Origin: Lineus longissimus
Lineage: Eukaryota > Nemertea > Pilidiophora > Heteronemertea > Lineidae
Length of the DNA stretch: 64,000 bases
NCBI RefSeq assembly: GCF_910592395.1
Contig: NC_088309.1
Location: 24,926,599-24,990,598, forward strand
Direction of reading: 5' to 3'
This document shows, piece by piece, positions 1-14,799 of this stretch. The notes beneath the pieces were generated by a model that worked only from the letters and a program-made list of their open reading frames with translations, was not told the DNA's origin and made no database searches. Both the position numbers and the translations under genes were made by a program. Each line of letters starts with the position of its first letter. The stretch's first letter is position 1.

Positions 1-3000
1 ACAACTGAAAATGTACATGAATCAATTTTTTTCCTACCTATCACAGGCACTACCTCTGAGGTAGGTGGCATACTCTCAGCTATCAGTAACAAAAACACAG
101 TCATGGCAAGAAGGACCGTCACTCCAAGAGATACCTTCTCCCCAGATTCAGGCGGGAGGTAGAAAACAAGAATCGCCACGCCCATGATAAAGATACAGGG
201 CATCACTAAGTTATACACGTAGAAAAGCGGGAGTCTTTTTATGGTAATGTAAAATGTCAGGTCAGGGTAGGGCTCTGGACAGCAGCTGTAGATTATGACA
301 TTCCGTTTGAAGGTCAAGGAGTCCAGGACCCATTCACCATTCGGAATGAACGGTGTAGAGTCTGCGGGGTCCTTTTCTTTTGGCCAGAGGTTGACTTTAA
401 AGCCGTCGTACGTCCACGAGCCGAGAATGAGCGGGCATCTTTGTTTGTCAAATGGGAAGTAGGCAATGTCGACTTTGCACGTGGTTTTGACGAGGGCTGG
501 CGTGAGCCACATCATGTGGCCTTCATTAGAGATGATAACGTTGGTCTTGCTGAAGATTTCATTCGGTTTCATGTTTTCGTCGACGCTGAAACGAATGTGA
601 GGTGATGATTATGAAGTTTATAGTTTTTTGGAACTTGACAGTATTTTGTGTAGCGTCATGTTTGATCGGAGCGAGGTCGAAGCTGAGCAAGAACCATTAG
701 CGGCGATTTTTCACACAAGTAAAATGTCGTTGGCGTGATTTAGGTTGCGATTGATGTTGTCTTAAACCAAGTAGCTCGATTTATAGTACCCCGAAAGCCA
801 GGTCAATAATTCTGTGAAGAGTTTAATAAGATTCTCGCTGCTTAGCTTTCTGTGCAATCTTAGAAAGAATCTTTCAAGAATCTCGTAAAAGTTAATCAAA
901 ATGTATTCCGGTTTTAAACCAGAATCCTATAGCAGTCACAGAGGAATTTTGGCGAGATTTCCGTTCTGGGAATCCAGGCCTGCCTGCCCTGGCCTGTTGA
1001 TGGCTTCTCAGTGTCGTTAACACTTTAAATATGTAATCACATTGCAGTCTTTTTCGGACAGCTGCATTGGGAGGGAGTTATTAGTTAAGAGCAATGTACA
1101 GTGCCCTGTTTTGCAACGAAATAACTATGTGAATGTCATGACTGTCGATCTGCCCACACCAGAAATATCTGAAGCATCTTTCCATAGAATTAAAGGTGTG
1201 TAAATACCATCAAAATTCCTCACATGACGAGATGATCTCATCCTGGCCATACCCTACACCTGAACATAGTGTACGTACGTTTTCATCGATCTGTCTGTGC
1301 AGGCCTACGCCGAATGCATACGTACAAATATACAACACTGCAGTGCATTGCATTGATCTTTGTTGCTTGGCACTTCAGGCCCAGTTTGTTCCATGAAGTG
1401 TTTGGACATGTTTGAGGTAGTGCAAAGGATGACAGTTTTCAAAAGCCTCAGGCCATTTATGATTGATATTTCATATTCAGCTCAATCAAACTTTATAGCA
1501 TGCATTGAGGTACAGGGATGCAATCTAGAGTCGATTGTTTCTTCCATTTGCCCTTCTGATATCTAGGGCCAGGTTTTAGAATACCACAAAATAAACAATA
1601 TCAAAATGCATCGTTCGTTTTGATACAGTTTGTTAAGCCATTGACAGTTCCTACCAATTAACAAGGATAAGCGATTTAAAGTTTAGGCCACTGATGAATA
1701 CATTGAGGCCATAAAACCGCTGGGATTTCCAGCAAATAGTTCAAATTTGATGTATTTAAATTCAGTAGCAACCAATTTGAATTAATCTTCGTCGTAGTCG
1801 TCATCACTTAAGACGTCGAAGGACTAGGTCCGTTTAGGTCGCTGCGATCTGCGACGCAGCCTTGACAACTTGGCGACCTGCTTATGGCAATGTAAACCAC
1901 CAATCGCCTGCCGCATTCCAACCAAAATAATCATGTTGACACTGGCTCTGTCGCAGGTTGCAGCGATTAAATCCCTCGTTTGTGTAGCGCCTACTCGGCT
2001 ACTTGCTACTTGAGCGTCCATTAACCTGGATCGTTGCTTAAAGTTATCAGTATCTGTGATCGTCATATTATAGACAAGCTCCAGAGGTAGACCAGGAAGT
2101 AATAAAGGTCAATTCACCGCATTTAGTTAGAAACCATCCGAAGTCCGACAGCGTAAAGTTACGACCCAATTAAAAATTGACCAACTTGTAACAAAAAAGA
2201 GATGTCACTTGGCCCGTAACTATAGAGCTGAATGTAAACAAAATACAACACTCATCGATCGTTGATGGGATGCATGAAATATCGGTAAGCACCCACAGTT
2301 TGCAATTAGACCCGTTAATGAACAACAGCGCTATTGGTTACGCGTTCCATTTTCTGCCACGTTTACTCAACTTCTCAAGCACCAAGGTGACTTATTTGCT
2401 GGACAACATTACGATTATTCATGACGATTAAGCGACCTTATTAGAATTTCATTCCCCAAATATCTTTAACAGTCATTTAACGATGTAAAGTCAATCAAGG
2501 CTACCATGCATTATTGATGACCAGCCCTTCAGATATTATTATCCATGATCATATGTTGGCCCGCTAGTTACCGGTATGGTACATCGAAATATACTAGTAT
2601 AATCGTTTAATCGCAACACTTCCCTCCAACCACGCTAGCACATACTTTGAAACGTTATTTTTACGATCGCCGTGGGAAACACCATAGTAGAATCACAAAT
2701 TTACGTAGATACAATTTAAATCAGTTTTATTCAGGATAGACATAACATATCTTTATATCATGCCAAATTGAAAAAGGCAAGTGTAGAGCGATTATCTAAC
2801 TTCAATTGCTTTGAGAAAATAACTTCGATTTGTTTTTGTCTTTCAGTATGCCCCAACCAAGATCTAATGCGTTGCACAGTGCAGTGCATTGCAATCCATG
2901 GTGAGGTAAATATAAAACTGCAATGCACTGTAGTGTGTATTGCACTGGCACATGGTTGGAGCGTGTGCAAAGAGGAGTACATGGTTTTAGTTCTCACCTA

Positions 3001-6000
3001 TTGTATAGTACGATATCGGGTGTCCAGACCCGATCAGACGGTATCCTGATGTTTGGTATTCCCCCGTATTCTGACGAATTCCATACCATACTGGTGTCCA
3101 CCCATATCTGGAAGTAAATCGGGGATTCAGTCAATAACTGTATGTCGTTGAATGAAAATAATATTATTGGGATGATGAGTTTGCATCTTTATAAAGCAGA
3201 AACATAAAAAGCCCCTCTCCTACCTGAGATGACGCTTTTCCTGATAATATTTTTCGTTGAAGTGCTCGAGCAGGCAGGACAAATTAGAGTGGCAATCAGA
3301 CCACCGTTATGATGAACGAACTAATCAGGCTAAAATACATTAACGCCTGCTAGTCAGGTATCAATGCAACGCCCTTCCATTTCATTAGTAGGGCGCCACA
3401 ATATGACTCAAATCCCTTCCCCTCATCCCCATCCCCATGATCAACAGAGTCCAAGTTATCCACATGCATATTCTTCTGTACTTACGAATCTGAACCACAC
3501 GCCCATTTCGAGATGTTGCCTCCTTTCATCCTGAAGTGACAAACGATGAACTTACTTTCATGACTTGGCCACAGAAGTGATTTGGTCACCGAGTCTATGA
3601 TGGCTTTTTTACATTATATCTCGGCCACTGGCCCTGGTGATCACAAGCTATCTTGATGAACAAATAATAACACTTCATCACAATATCAATATCATTTTGA
3701 TTGGTCAATGACTTAGGCATTTTTATTATAGGTGCCTTGCTCCTGGAGGGTTGACCTCAAGATGGCTGAAAAGTGAGTCAGGCATTTATCACGGAACTCG
3801 TGCCTGATTGACGTCACCAAAAAACGTACTGTCACTGATAGGTCTCCAGGGAGATGAAGTGGGATATGATCATTCCTCAATACCATCTCGGCTGCCGCTT
3901 CTCTGATAGACTTGTCAGCCACTACCACACAAACTCAATGATATCAGTCATGCAAAGATATTCAATTAGTATCACTCACCAAGTCTCTGAACTGGTTAAT
4001 AGCAATGCCCACTGAGACATTGACAGTATCACTGAAGATTTTGCTCGGGCGCACGGCGGTGTCATAGCCATCAAGAAGTTTCTTAACCAGCCGTGTCTCC
4101 TCATCTGAGGCAAAGGTACCTGCAATAAAAAAATGCCACAAGATTACCTCCAGCTTACGGATCATATGAAGCATAATCAATGACCTGATTGAATCGTCTT
4201 CGTAATTGCATCAGCAGGCTATCCTGGTCGAGGACGCAAAGTGTTGGAGGAAACTACATGTAAGCCACGAAAACAAAACAAAATATCATTTGGTATCAAA
4301 GGCCGGGACCGTTCCACAGCATACATGTATGTTGCATTTTGCTAATGGACAGCGTATTATGTTTTCCACTTGTCGTTAAGAACGTATTCTGGGCGCTAGG
4401 ATCCCGAAGACCGCATAACGAAGTTATGAAATTGCGGGTCACCTCTACACGTCGCCATAAAAAAATGCCCGTCGTTGCAAGTCAGTGTAATTGGTCAGGA
4501 GTTGGTGATGAACGATATTCTGAAGAAATTTGACCAAAAAAATAGGTTCAACAGTTATTTTTAGAGGCAATATTTCGAAAAACACTTATGACGCTCGACT
4601 ACCATGTCACTGGAATATAGTTATTCATAATAAGAAATGCCTGACGGTATGGCACTTAACGCAAGTCCACGCATGCGAAAAGACCCTCCAATCTATATAA
4701 GTGTAATGAACTGCATGTAGGCGTACCATTTTCCCAGCTTCAGGTTTACCCTATTGGCCTTTGAAGCAGCGAATATAGTAAATCAATCACTTCATCCGAA
4801 ACGAACTAACTATACGGTTCCAGCATGTCTGAATCTAAGGATTTGGAGTGTAACTTTGGAATATTTGAAGATTCATTGATCCTACTGGCTGTTGAGGAAA
4901 TATGGCACAATAGTTGTAGAAACTTAGGTAAACTTTCATCGGCCTCCTTAGAATTACCAGGAAAAAAAATCAATATCTACTACTTTTCTGCTTCCATAAT
5001 TTATACCTTACCCTTAGTCACATCTAATCACCGGTATTCCACAAAAGTGTTTTCGTGTGCGGTGAAAATGTTACAGATCTGTGTGATGCAATTTGTCATT
5101 TTATGCACAAGGCAATTCTTCAGTCTACGAAGCAGTATGAGTAGCATGAGCACTTATGGTATTGGTCCGAGACACCTCTTCACTGCCAAAACAGCACAAA
5201 GTAACGGGAATTTAAGCGAAGGTTAAAACGCAATGTCAAGATTTCTTCACTTGCACTTTAGTTGCGTTTGAGTTTTTCAAGTACTCTCGAAATAGTGAAA
5301 GAGCGGAAACACACCAAAACACACCCAGCAACCCTGTCCCATTGAAACGCAATTCAACATCTCTTCACCCAGATATTTTGATTATGAAATTACTTACACG
5401 AAGGTAACCCATCGCATGTCTATAGTACAGTTCGCGTATTCCGCATTGTTTGGAGGGTAACAATACTGCAAAGACTGAATCGAGCAGAACACTTGGATTT
5501 ACGATACATATCCTCTATGTAGTTGTGCCGAGTTGATTCTTATTGATATCAAAGAGCCCCTTTTCTCGGATAATATATGAATTTTTCTAGCAAGAGGAAC
5601 GTGATATCGGCCAAGTCCCAACGTAGGCCGAGGGTGATGTTGCATGTCGAAGGATAGAAAAATTCACACTGGCTCATCAAAGACTGACAACGTCAAAAGC
5701 CTGCATCACCAAATAATACAAAGAGATATACAATGTAGTGAGATGATACAATATCGTTGAAGCAAATGTCGATTCCTTTTTGTTCCTTGGCTATATTGAT
5801 CGCTGCCTTATACAGGTACGATGCCCTAGGCAATCACCCTAGATGATCGATCACCTGTGCCTGTAGCGTCAAGTGTCCTTTTAGTGCTTCATGTTATCCT
5901 TGCGACAGGTTTCGTTTTCTCAAATTTCTGTTAAAGAAATCATTGTGGAAGCTGCTTTTACCGGATATCAAGAATAGGCAGACCCCGCATCCAGATCTAG

Positions 6001-8072
6001 ACTTCAAGCACGAATGGTAGAAATATTAGCATGGAACTTCTGGATCTGGCAAACACTGAGACAACCACTATCTAGAATCAATCGCACGACAAGCTTTGCT
6101 ATGGAACCTGCAGGGGATAAGAAAAAAATGACCAAGGAACAGTTGGCGATGGAACCTCGAGTGTGACGTGAAAACCAAGGGTCACGCGCATGAATAGGAG
6201 AATCACCAGCAGATACAGAAGGCGGTGGAGAAATGTCGTTGGCAGGCAATGCTTTCAGATGAACGAAGGGGTTCAATACGGAAGTAACTACTGTCCCATT
6301 GTTCGTTTGAAGAACAAACACGACTGAAATAATCATTACCGCGAGAAAATGCCGACTAAACCGGAACAGTGGACGGTGAAGTGATGCCAAGCTTTAGGGA
6401 GAGTTGTATGAAAATGAGATCAAAGCAATTGTATAAGAACAACAACTTATAACTCCCTGAAAAAGCAGGTATTCTCGTAGTGTTCAGCTGTATTACAAAC
6501 ACTGAGCGTTTTTTTATCAGCCAAGTGTGTTTGTTGACAAAAAGCAGCAGCACTCTGGTGTAAAACAATATCTTGCTCAATTTATTGATTAATCAGAATA
6601 GGTCAAAGAGTAGTGGAGACAACGAAACCACTACACGGACTACAAAAGTGGCGGATGTTGAATCAATCGATACACTAATTGTCTTTTCATCATGAAGAAA
6701 GGAAGAACTTAAGTAACATTTGCTATTCTGTAAAGTTGTGATCGATGGGCGGTTATTGTTGATAGCAACACAATGACTAGTGTTTGAGTCAGTTTTTATT
6801 TGTTATGCGCGTTCAAGTGGGATGTTCTGCAGGATAGCAAGGAGCTATCCACAACGACAGCGGGGAGATCACTTTAGAACTTGTCGAAAGCAACACTTCG
6901 ATCGGGTAGAACAAGAAGCACCAATTGCCCAGAAAATGTCGTTGTGGACCTGTAGCAATGCAGCCATCAGCTGCGAAGCAATTCCGTTCTCGAGGCCTTT
7001 TTGATAGAAGGTTAAGATTAGAAACAGATCAAGTACTCCAGAACCTCAACGTCAAGTGATGGCTTCTTTAAAAACTTTTCAACTTGTGTGGTAATACACC
7101 GAATGACCAGATCATCATCATCTTTATGATAACAACAAAATTCAAAACGTACCAAAACCAAAAACATTGACTAAAATACTGCAAACTGACTATATGGTGT
7201 GCTCATCAGCTGTCTCTGAAGCGGACATATCGAGTTAAAAGGTCTCAAAACAAACAACATTTGTGCATGACTATTTTGTATTCTAGATATGTAATCAGAG
7301 CAGGTTGTGCTGATTATTCTACTTCTTGCTAATTGAACATGGCCATGACGATTAATGATGGCGATTAACCACTATGAAATTTTGGCAACCATGGTTTTAA
7401 ATGATATATGGCATTACATCATATTTGCGATGAAGTAGTTGGATGTTTATCTAAAGCGTAGTTTATTACATTTGTGGATTGGAGGGTGTTTGCCGGATTG
7501 ACAAAAACGTGTAGTGTCACATCGAAATAGTCAAGTTTAACTGAGCAGAAAATGTAACTACTACAGATACGTCTTGATAGGAGAGGAGTGCATGTATCAT
7601 ATTTTTTCAAGTAAACGGTTTTTTTAATTATCAAATGAGCCTACGGACCATTCGGGTATTTTTATGAAATATAAAAATGCTACTTACGTTGAACCTCCAA
7701 TAGACTACTATTTACAAAACTCAAGAGCTGCATCAAAAGGTTCTTGACAGAGCCACCACAAATGAAAGAATAGCAAACTAAATGTGACCCGTCACAGCAA
7801 AACCAGGCGCATGTCGCACAGAAGATGAGCCAAAGTGACACCAGGAGATAATGGAAGAAATTGATGTGCTCATATTTCACAAAAGGCAGACAATAGAGAA
7901 TTGAACAAACAGTCCGTCTCAACCTGCCAAGCTCAGAGCGACATGCGCCTAGTTTTGCTGTGACGGGTCACAAATATGAAAGAATATCAACCTAAATTTT
8001 CACATCATGAACGTGCTTACCCATCAGAAGGAACGTCAACAGGCCCAGTGTATATATCCATTTGATATCCAT
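1..8072 (-). CDS. Nicotinic acetylcholine receptor alpha-type subunit, 5' part (3' end outside window)
   Basis: Pentameric acetylcholine-gated cation channel subunit of the plasma membrane. Exons in transcript order: 8072-8021, 4119-3980, 3530-3486, 3107-2998, 585-38; phases agree throughout. Exon 1 starts at ATG 8072 and encodes a signal peptide (MDIKWIYTLGLLTFLLMG). Exon sizes 140, 45 and 110 bp are the classic nAChR pattern. The 548-bp exon holds the Cys-loop (about C152 to C166 with FPFD between), the loop-B GSWTYDG, the alpha-type vicinal cysteines in YSCCPEPYPD (about C217/C218), M1, and M2 beginning GEKVSLGVTVLLAM. The Glu before the M2 lysine predicts cation selectivity. It ends ...PVI plus one base at a GTAGGA donor, just before M3; M3, the cytoplasmic loop and M4 must lie left of position 1. 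Loop D reads WFRFIW rather than the usual WLxQxW. It is tandem to the next nAChR gene. The long 4120-8020 intron contains a palindromic MITE-like repeat. Confidence 0.93.
7783..7972. repeat. Palindromic MITE-like element
   Basis: About 35-bp inverted arms (7783-7818 and 7938-7972) start TGTGACCCGTCACAGC and differ at only one or two positions; the spacer is about 120 bp. It lies in intron 1 of the first nAChR gene, 50 bp from the exon 1 donor. No coding capacity and no clear target duplication seen. The shape is that of a small non-autonomous DNA transposon. Confidence 0.6.
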
Positions 8073-11000
8073 GGGTATATCGGAATAATATCACTAAGAT
8101 ATACATGTACATATACGCATAGTACGATTTTGATACACCTGTCCAATAACCTCATGGAATAAGCTGGTAATCCACTGGATTGTCGTTTTCAAAATATTCG
8201 TCAATACTACAAAAACTTAATATTGCTAATAATCCACGTCGAATATAACAATACTGAAATTATTAAATCCTTCTTAGTTTTGCTGGTGATTCTACGGACT
8301 GCTCCAACCATTTTGACCGTCTGGCGCTATCGACCTGTGACAGAAGGTGGCATGTGTTCGCCCCCGTTCACCACCACTGAGCTGAATCCTTTATGATGAC
8401 ACTGATGGATAACAGATGGCGCACTGGATCGAGTCAATTAGTGTAATTGCAGGATGTTCAGCAGCATCCGTTTGCATGAAGTACCATGATTTTGACATGG
8501 TTATTCTGAAGCACCAACATTACTGATACGATGTACCAACTACATGTCCTATAGGACAGGATAATAATTGTTGAATGTATTATTAATATAATGACACCCC
8601 AACTACTGGTATATATAATCAAAATAAAGTTATCTTTGCCAAGCCAAATAAGTAATTTAGCGAGGCAATTTTATATTTTCTTCCTTCGGACAGTTGCATT
8701 TGATATATATATCTTCTTTCTTCATTGGCGTGTCAGATGAACATCAATAACAAATACGTGATGTCCTCGTGAATACTGGCAGCCTATCCTTTCTGTACTA
8801 TAAAAGTAGGACCATACATTTCGGAGGTCCACAAAAGGGTACCAGTAGGACTAAGTAGGCCCTTGTCCCGCATTTATTGTGACGTGTCATGCACAATCTG
8901 CAAAGCGCCGTTTCCCATACCGCCCTGGAACATTGACTAACAAAACATTAGAAATACCCGCTGGTGTGGCTTGCAGATCTTTAGCCAATGACTGTGACGA
9001 CCTGTGCACACAATGACATTTAAATAACACTGTCCATCGAGTATAAATAGCCAATCATAATGCATGCAATAATATACGGCACCCCAAGAGGCCTCTTCAA
9101 ATGGCACCCTATACCGGTATTCACGAGGACGACCTGTACAATACAAAAGCTCGCCAAAGAACTGGCTGGTGGAATTTGTTTTCTCACTTAATACTTTGAG
9201 ATTCGATCCTCTCTAGAGCGGGGCATGGATGTGGCTTAAGACTCCTTTCTTAATGATACATCTTTATTAGAAAGAATTTCAAAGTATTCGGGCAGATATT
9301 TAGCAAGATACATCAAGGTCGGAAGCAAACCGTTATTGATTGTTATTTTGAGCTCCTGTATAATACATGTACATTGTATCAGCGTGTTACATTGTCATTA
9401 CTTGTTTTATTTCTCCTTGGTGTTGTGGTATCCACTATCCCATTAGTACATGAATAGCCATCGGTCAATGCATTTGCTACAATGAACTTTAGCATGCCAT
9501 ATAATCTATAAACGCATATTGCCAGAGAATCTTAACAGACGGTTCATTTTCATTGTTACAGGAAATCGATGATTGGTTATAAGGTGCGGATCATCATGCG
9601 AGTTTTTAGTTTCGGTTGCAGCAACATCACGTGAAGTCGCTCATGAATTAAATGCATCTTCGCGATGGAGTTGAGTGAAATAGGGGTGGACATGTTCGGG
9701 GAATGGAGCCATTTCTTTTGACCATCACTGTATTTTACGTCATTGTAGTTAGCACCCCTTTTCAACATGTCCATTGAAGAATGTACCTTTATCCATCATT
9801 GTCCATGTTTTATATTGGAACAAGTGTGTGCACAGCCTAATCGAAGCGTTCCTTGCTAATTTGATAAATGGTCATTGGATGACCACTATGCCGTAGATAC
9901 GGGTCCTTGGAAATCGCAATGCCGAATCGAACATGATTGATTGAGGTAGATAGGCGAAATTGTAAATATTTAATGATATCATGAGTTTATGCACTATCCC
10001 GACGTTCTAAATCCGGGATTTTAGATTTGATGCATGCCTCTTCTTGATCAGAATGAGCTTATGCAAAAAAGATGGATGGGACGGTGCGAGACCAAGTACC
10101 ATGTCGTTTTTTGACAGCTTGCTGTTGTTGACAGCAGCAGGTATAAAAGGTGGCATATCCTGCAGTGTGCAATAAGAGCCAATTAAAGTAACTATGATTT
10201 GTTTCTGCTATAGGTTTTCTAAAATACAATGCTAGCCAATTAATTTCCGATCAAGATATCTCAGGCTGTCGAATTCATTCCGTGGTCATTCCTCTTGAAT
10301 TCTGGATCTTTTGAACTATTTTCTATGCAAAATCATCGTAATTCTTCGCAATACATTTGGGCCACGAATCACATATACTTACTAAAATATAATAATGGTA
10401 TGGGTCGATAGCTGTTTTGATCTGGATTGAAGTGCCCCAAAGAACCATTAACGCGCCCCTTATTTGATCAATGTACATTGTAAACTAAGTCATGTAAGAG
10501 TAAATATGAAATGTTCTATCAGCCATACTGCACGAAGTATAGTATAAATCCAATCATAAACCTTATCATTCTGCGCAGAGTCTGGTCAATACCGTGATGA
10601 TCATACACCGTACCTCTGACCATAAGGTCACCTAGGCAATATGAGTATCGGGTATTCGTGCTCTTGGTGAGCTTAAGCACTGCCAAGATAACGACAATAT
10701 AACATCCGGAGCCAGATGAAGATGACAATAATGTGGCAACATCATTTGCACTAATGAAACCTAATAATTTATGAGTTTTCCGTAAAAATATACGAACATC
10801 CAGCCAGATAAAAGTCTAAAAGATCCTTAGCCATTATTAGATTTACCAATCAGTTGACTCTTTTCTTCATAAAGATTAATTACCGAAAGGGTCATGATGA
10901 GCCTTTGCTGTAGATTCTCCCTTCAATCGATTGCTCATGGCAACTGCTTGACTCTCTTTATCGAATACTGCATCTTTGTTCATGAAAAAATACCGAGTGT

Positions 11001-11561
11001 GTTGGAAATATTAATCCAGATAGGTTTCAAACTGCTGATCACACTATGAATATTGAAAATAGTATATGTACAATTTTTTTTTAAAAATCGAAAACTTCTG
11101 AACCATTTTCAACATCTACGATGTCATCCAGAGTTTTAAAAACCTAACGTGTACGTAAGCTATGACGTCTGTTTGAACACATTCTTAATAACAAAATATT
11201 TTACAAATACAGAAACAGTTTATTTTGTACATTTAATGTTACAGTAATAATTTTGCATAAATATTTACAAGCATAACTTTAACGTCATTTTTACACAATC
11301 ATATGATACAGCCGAAATATCTACATGTAATGGACGACCAACCGCATACTCCATTGTGTGTCTGTCACCCAACGAAGTCATACATGCTCCGAATATACGT
11401 ATTACGTTAAACGGTAACAGTATTATTACGAAGTAAAGGTCGCCCCTAGTTGATGCCTACATCGCTATAGTCACTGACAAGACCGCAAAGGCTAAACATG
11501 TTATCCTCGCTATGAGCCGATTCAAACATTTCAATCTATATCACACGAAATATTTACGTAC
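8073..11561. other. Intergenic DNA between tandem nAChR genes
   Basis: AT-rich intergenic stretch between the start of the first nAChR gene and the stop of the second. It should hold the promoter of the former and the 3' UTR of the latter. No convincing exon, RNA gene or repeat was found in either strand beyond a candidate poly(A) signal near 11219. Confidence 0.6.
11219..11224 (-). terminator. Candidate poly(A) signal AATAAA for second nAChR gene
   Basis: AATAAA on the minus strand about 340 bases past the TAA stop at 11562. It is the first canonical hexamer I noticed downstream; position is plausible but unproven. Confidence 0.4.
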
Positions 11562-14500
11562 TTAGGTCTCTGGATCCGGTGGTGCAGTTGGGATACCCGC
11601 AAATATAGCAATACTAGTAATTGTCGCGATTGTAAAGAAAACGATCAGTAGAACTCTGTCCATGACTAAAGCAATCATCTGCCACTCCGCCCTGCATAGA
11701 TCTCTATAGTCACTGCGGTCAATCCGCTGGGTGAGACTTTCCTTGACTGACCGAAGCGTGTTCGATATCTCGCTGTAGACCTTCGCGTGGATCTTGAAGT
11801 ACCAGTCCGTAGTGTTCTCGGCATCTATGTTGTGTTCCAGGGACGCACCCTCGGGCATCCCGCCGTTTACACCGTAAAAGAAGGTGCTATCGTTGGGAGC
11901 GCTGTTGGCGTGGAAGTTGGTCAGAACGACACTACCTGCCCTTTGTTTGTTACTCATCATTGCTTTTTGCTGAAATAGACAAGATGAAAGAAATGAAGTA
12001 ACGCCAAACAAATTTTCAACAATATGGGTGTGAGGGGAGTGGTGATTACTAATTTGTTTACCACTTACTTGTTTGCACATGTTTGCTGAACCTACATATA
12101 CACGAGCTATTATCGGCATCGTTGGTGCTATGCAGACGATTGCTTTGTTTACCGTCAATTTGAAAAAATCGAAGTTTTTCGAACTGTGCCCAAGTAACAT
12201 TACAGTACAAAATGAATATTCGGCTGACTGTGCTCCACGTATCTGGCAGTTTAGCATCCGATAACAAATAAAACATTACTATCGATACTATATTTACTGT
12301 CTCCCCCGATGACGGTTATTGCTGCTTCGTCAGAGCCCACGCCTTAATTAATTGCAGCCTGAACTGTATGCATACACTTTCATTTGACATCATACTTGTG
12401 CATGAATGAGAGCCAGCAAATATTAGAACTGCCGTTAACAAACTCTACTTTGACTGTCGGTCATCTGTGATGAACTTAATCAATGACCCATAAGACACGA
12501 TGGAGTATCACCATTAATTTTCTAATTAATTGCCGAAGGGTAATATTTACTGCGGCATGATAAATATGGCAATGTGTACACTTAATATGCTCGATGAACA
12601 GTATACGTGATGAAATCACCGCAAGGGTAGCGTGAACAGGTTACAAAAATGTGCATCGCCTGCTCTGTAGTAAGTAGTTCCTATCATGATTTATCCCCTG
12701 TATCATAATTTCTAAGACTAACTCAAAAAAAGCATGACTCTAACCGAGCAGTTACGTATTAAGTCAATATTTTCCATCGGTATATCAGCTAATGAAAATA
12801 CTTTCATTTCTCAGCCGGCGTCGCAGGTTAGGTAACAAAGCCCAAAATACACATTCACAGTTTCAACTATAGCCTGCCACGTTGTCCACTTGTAGTTTAA
12901 GGACAGCTTGAGAAGTGTAGACCTAAAGCTGTCAGCAAATAAGCGGTTTCATGTACAACACGTCCCGTTGATTAATTATTTACTGGTTAATTCTTGACGA
13001 CAAATATTTGCAGTTGGCTCAATAACCATGGAAATATCGCAATTAAATTTGTAGCCATGCATTCGCCCGTAATATTTTTTTAATTTCGACCAATAATTGA
13101 CTGTTGGCACTGTTGGTCGTGCCTTTTAAAGTTCATGCCTTTAAAGGTTCATGGTGGGAAAAGGCGCTGGCATCCCAGATAAGAGCAACCAACTTTCAGT
13201 ATGATGGCTGCAGCCAATGACCACCGATACATGACATCAGGCCATCAAGAATATGTGTGTCTGATTATCTCGCGCAAAGCCAAAGCTTACATACGTTTAG
13301 CAACAAGAGCAGAGAAAACTGCGTTTGTTGGAAAGTTTTAAATCGAGATGTAGTCGAAATCTTAGACTGAGATAGTGACATCAGATATCAGATGACCGAA
13401 TAAAGGTTTCAACCAACCACTTTAAAGTTGACTAATATCCGTTGGCAGAACTTTTCCATAAAGATGTAACGAGCCACATAGACCAATACGACTTTCCTCA
13501 GCCATTCAGGGGCCTCCTTCCCGTGTTCACCGTTGAAGTGGAAGTTGAGGACGACCACGGTTACGGCAGTGGACAGCGATAACAGGATGATGGTGGCTCC
13601 GAAGAATTTTCCTGAAACGATTATGGAAGCCCTAGATAGTAAATAGTCGGGCATTCGACATCATTATAAAATTCGCAAGCTTGACTGGTGAATTTGTGTA
13701 AGCACTGAGGGTTGGTTTTCCTACATGCACTTCCCATTTTCATTCGCAGTGTGACAACATATAGTGAAGCTAGCAGTAATTTAGCAGAGTGCTGTTCCAG
13801 TTTACCTTTATGAACTTTGCAACCTGAAGCTGACGGCAGGGTCTCATTGGACTCACCTATCACTGGCACAACCTCAGAGGTCGGCGGCATAGTCTCGGCA
13901 ATCAACAGCAGGAACACAGTCATGGCAAGCAACACGGTCACACCCAGAGACACCTTCTCCCCGGTCTCCGGTGGTAAATAGAAGACCATGATGGCGGTGA
14001 TGGTTATTAGCACACATGGAATGATGAGGTTATAAACATAGAACAGGGACATCCTATGTATGACTAGATACCAGGTCAGATCGGGGAAAGGTTCCGGGCA
14101 GCAGATGTAGTAAAGAACACTCCGCTTCGTTCTGATTGAATGCAGCTCCCATTCCCCGTTTGCCATGAACTTGGAGCTGTCGTAGGCTGGGTCGGCGAAG
14201 TGGACATCTAACTGTAAGCCATCATAAGACCAGGAGCCCATCTTGAGCGGGCAGACTTGGTAGTCGAACGGGAAATAGGTGACATCTACCTGGAGAAAGA
14301 ATCGGACAGGTGTAAGAGTAATCAGTGTTCCTGGAATAGGTCTCCTGCTCTATTGTTCAATGAACGGTAAATATTCATTGAAACCAACGGGCACAGCAAG
14401 GCTAAGGGTACAATGAAACCTTTGATATGTAGACACCATTTCTGGGAACAAAAGTCATTTCGCCCCTGCATTTTAAAATTAAGCATCTACTTTTAGTCTT

Positions 14501-14752
14501 ATTGCAACTCTTAAATTGTCTCTATAAAAAACCCTGCAGAGTGGATTATCATAGGCTAAATCAACGAGTCACGTAGAGCTGGACAGATTTATTTGAGCAA
14601 TCTTCACCACATGCGGAGGCTTGCGATGATTGTTGTCTCAATTGCGTATACAAATCCTTCTAGAATCGAAGTAAACCAATGCTAGCTATCATGATACCGC
14701 AAACCAATTTACAATTACTTTTACTATTGAGTTTCATAAGTTACCATGACGG

Positions 14753-14799
<47 letters not shown>

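Noticed and set aside
1824-2066. 80-codon minus-strand frame
   Set aside because: In a nAChR intron with no recognisable domain; no acceptor/donor phase consistent with the host gene.
4416-4428. ATAACGAAGTTAT, resembling half of a lox-type recombination site
   Set aside because: A lone 13-bp near-palindrome without a second arm and spacer; chance match in AT-rich DNA.
4825-5226. 133-codon plus-strand open frame
   Set aside because: No recognisable domain, inside a large intron of the minus-strand nAChR gene, ordinary composition; consistent with chance.
6004-6390. 128-codon minus-strand frame with a signal-peptide-like start
   Set aside because: Looked like a first exon for the first nAChR gene, but no suitable phase-1 donor follows; the short exon at 8072-8021 fits phase, signal peptide and donor perfectly.
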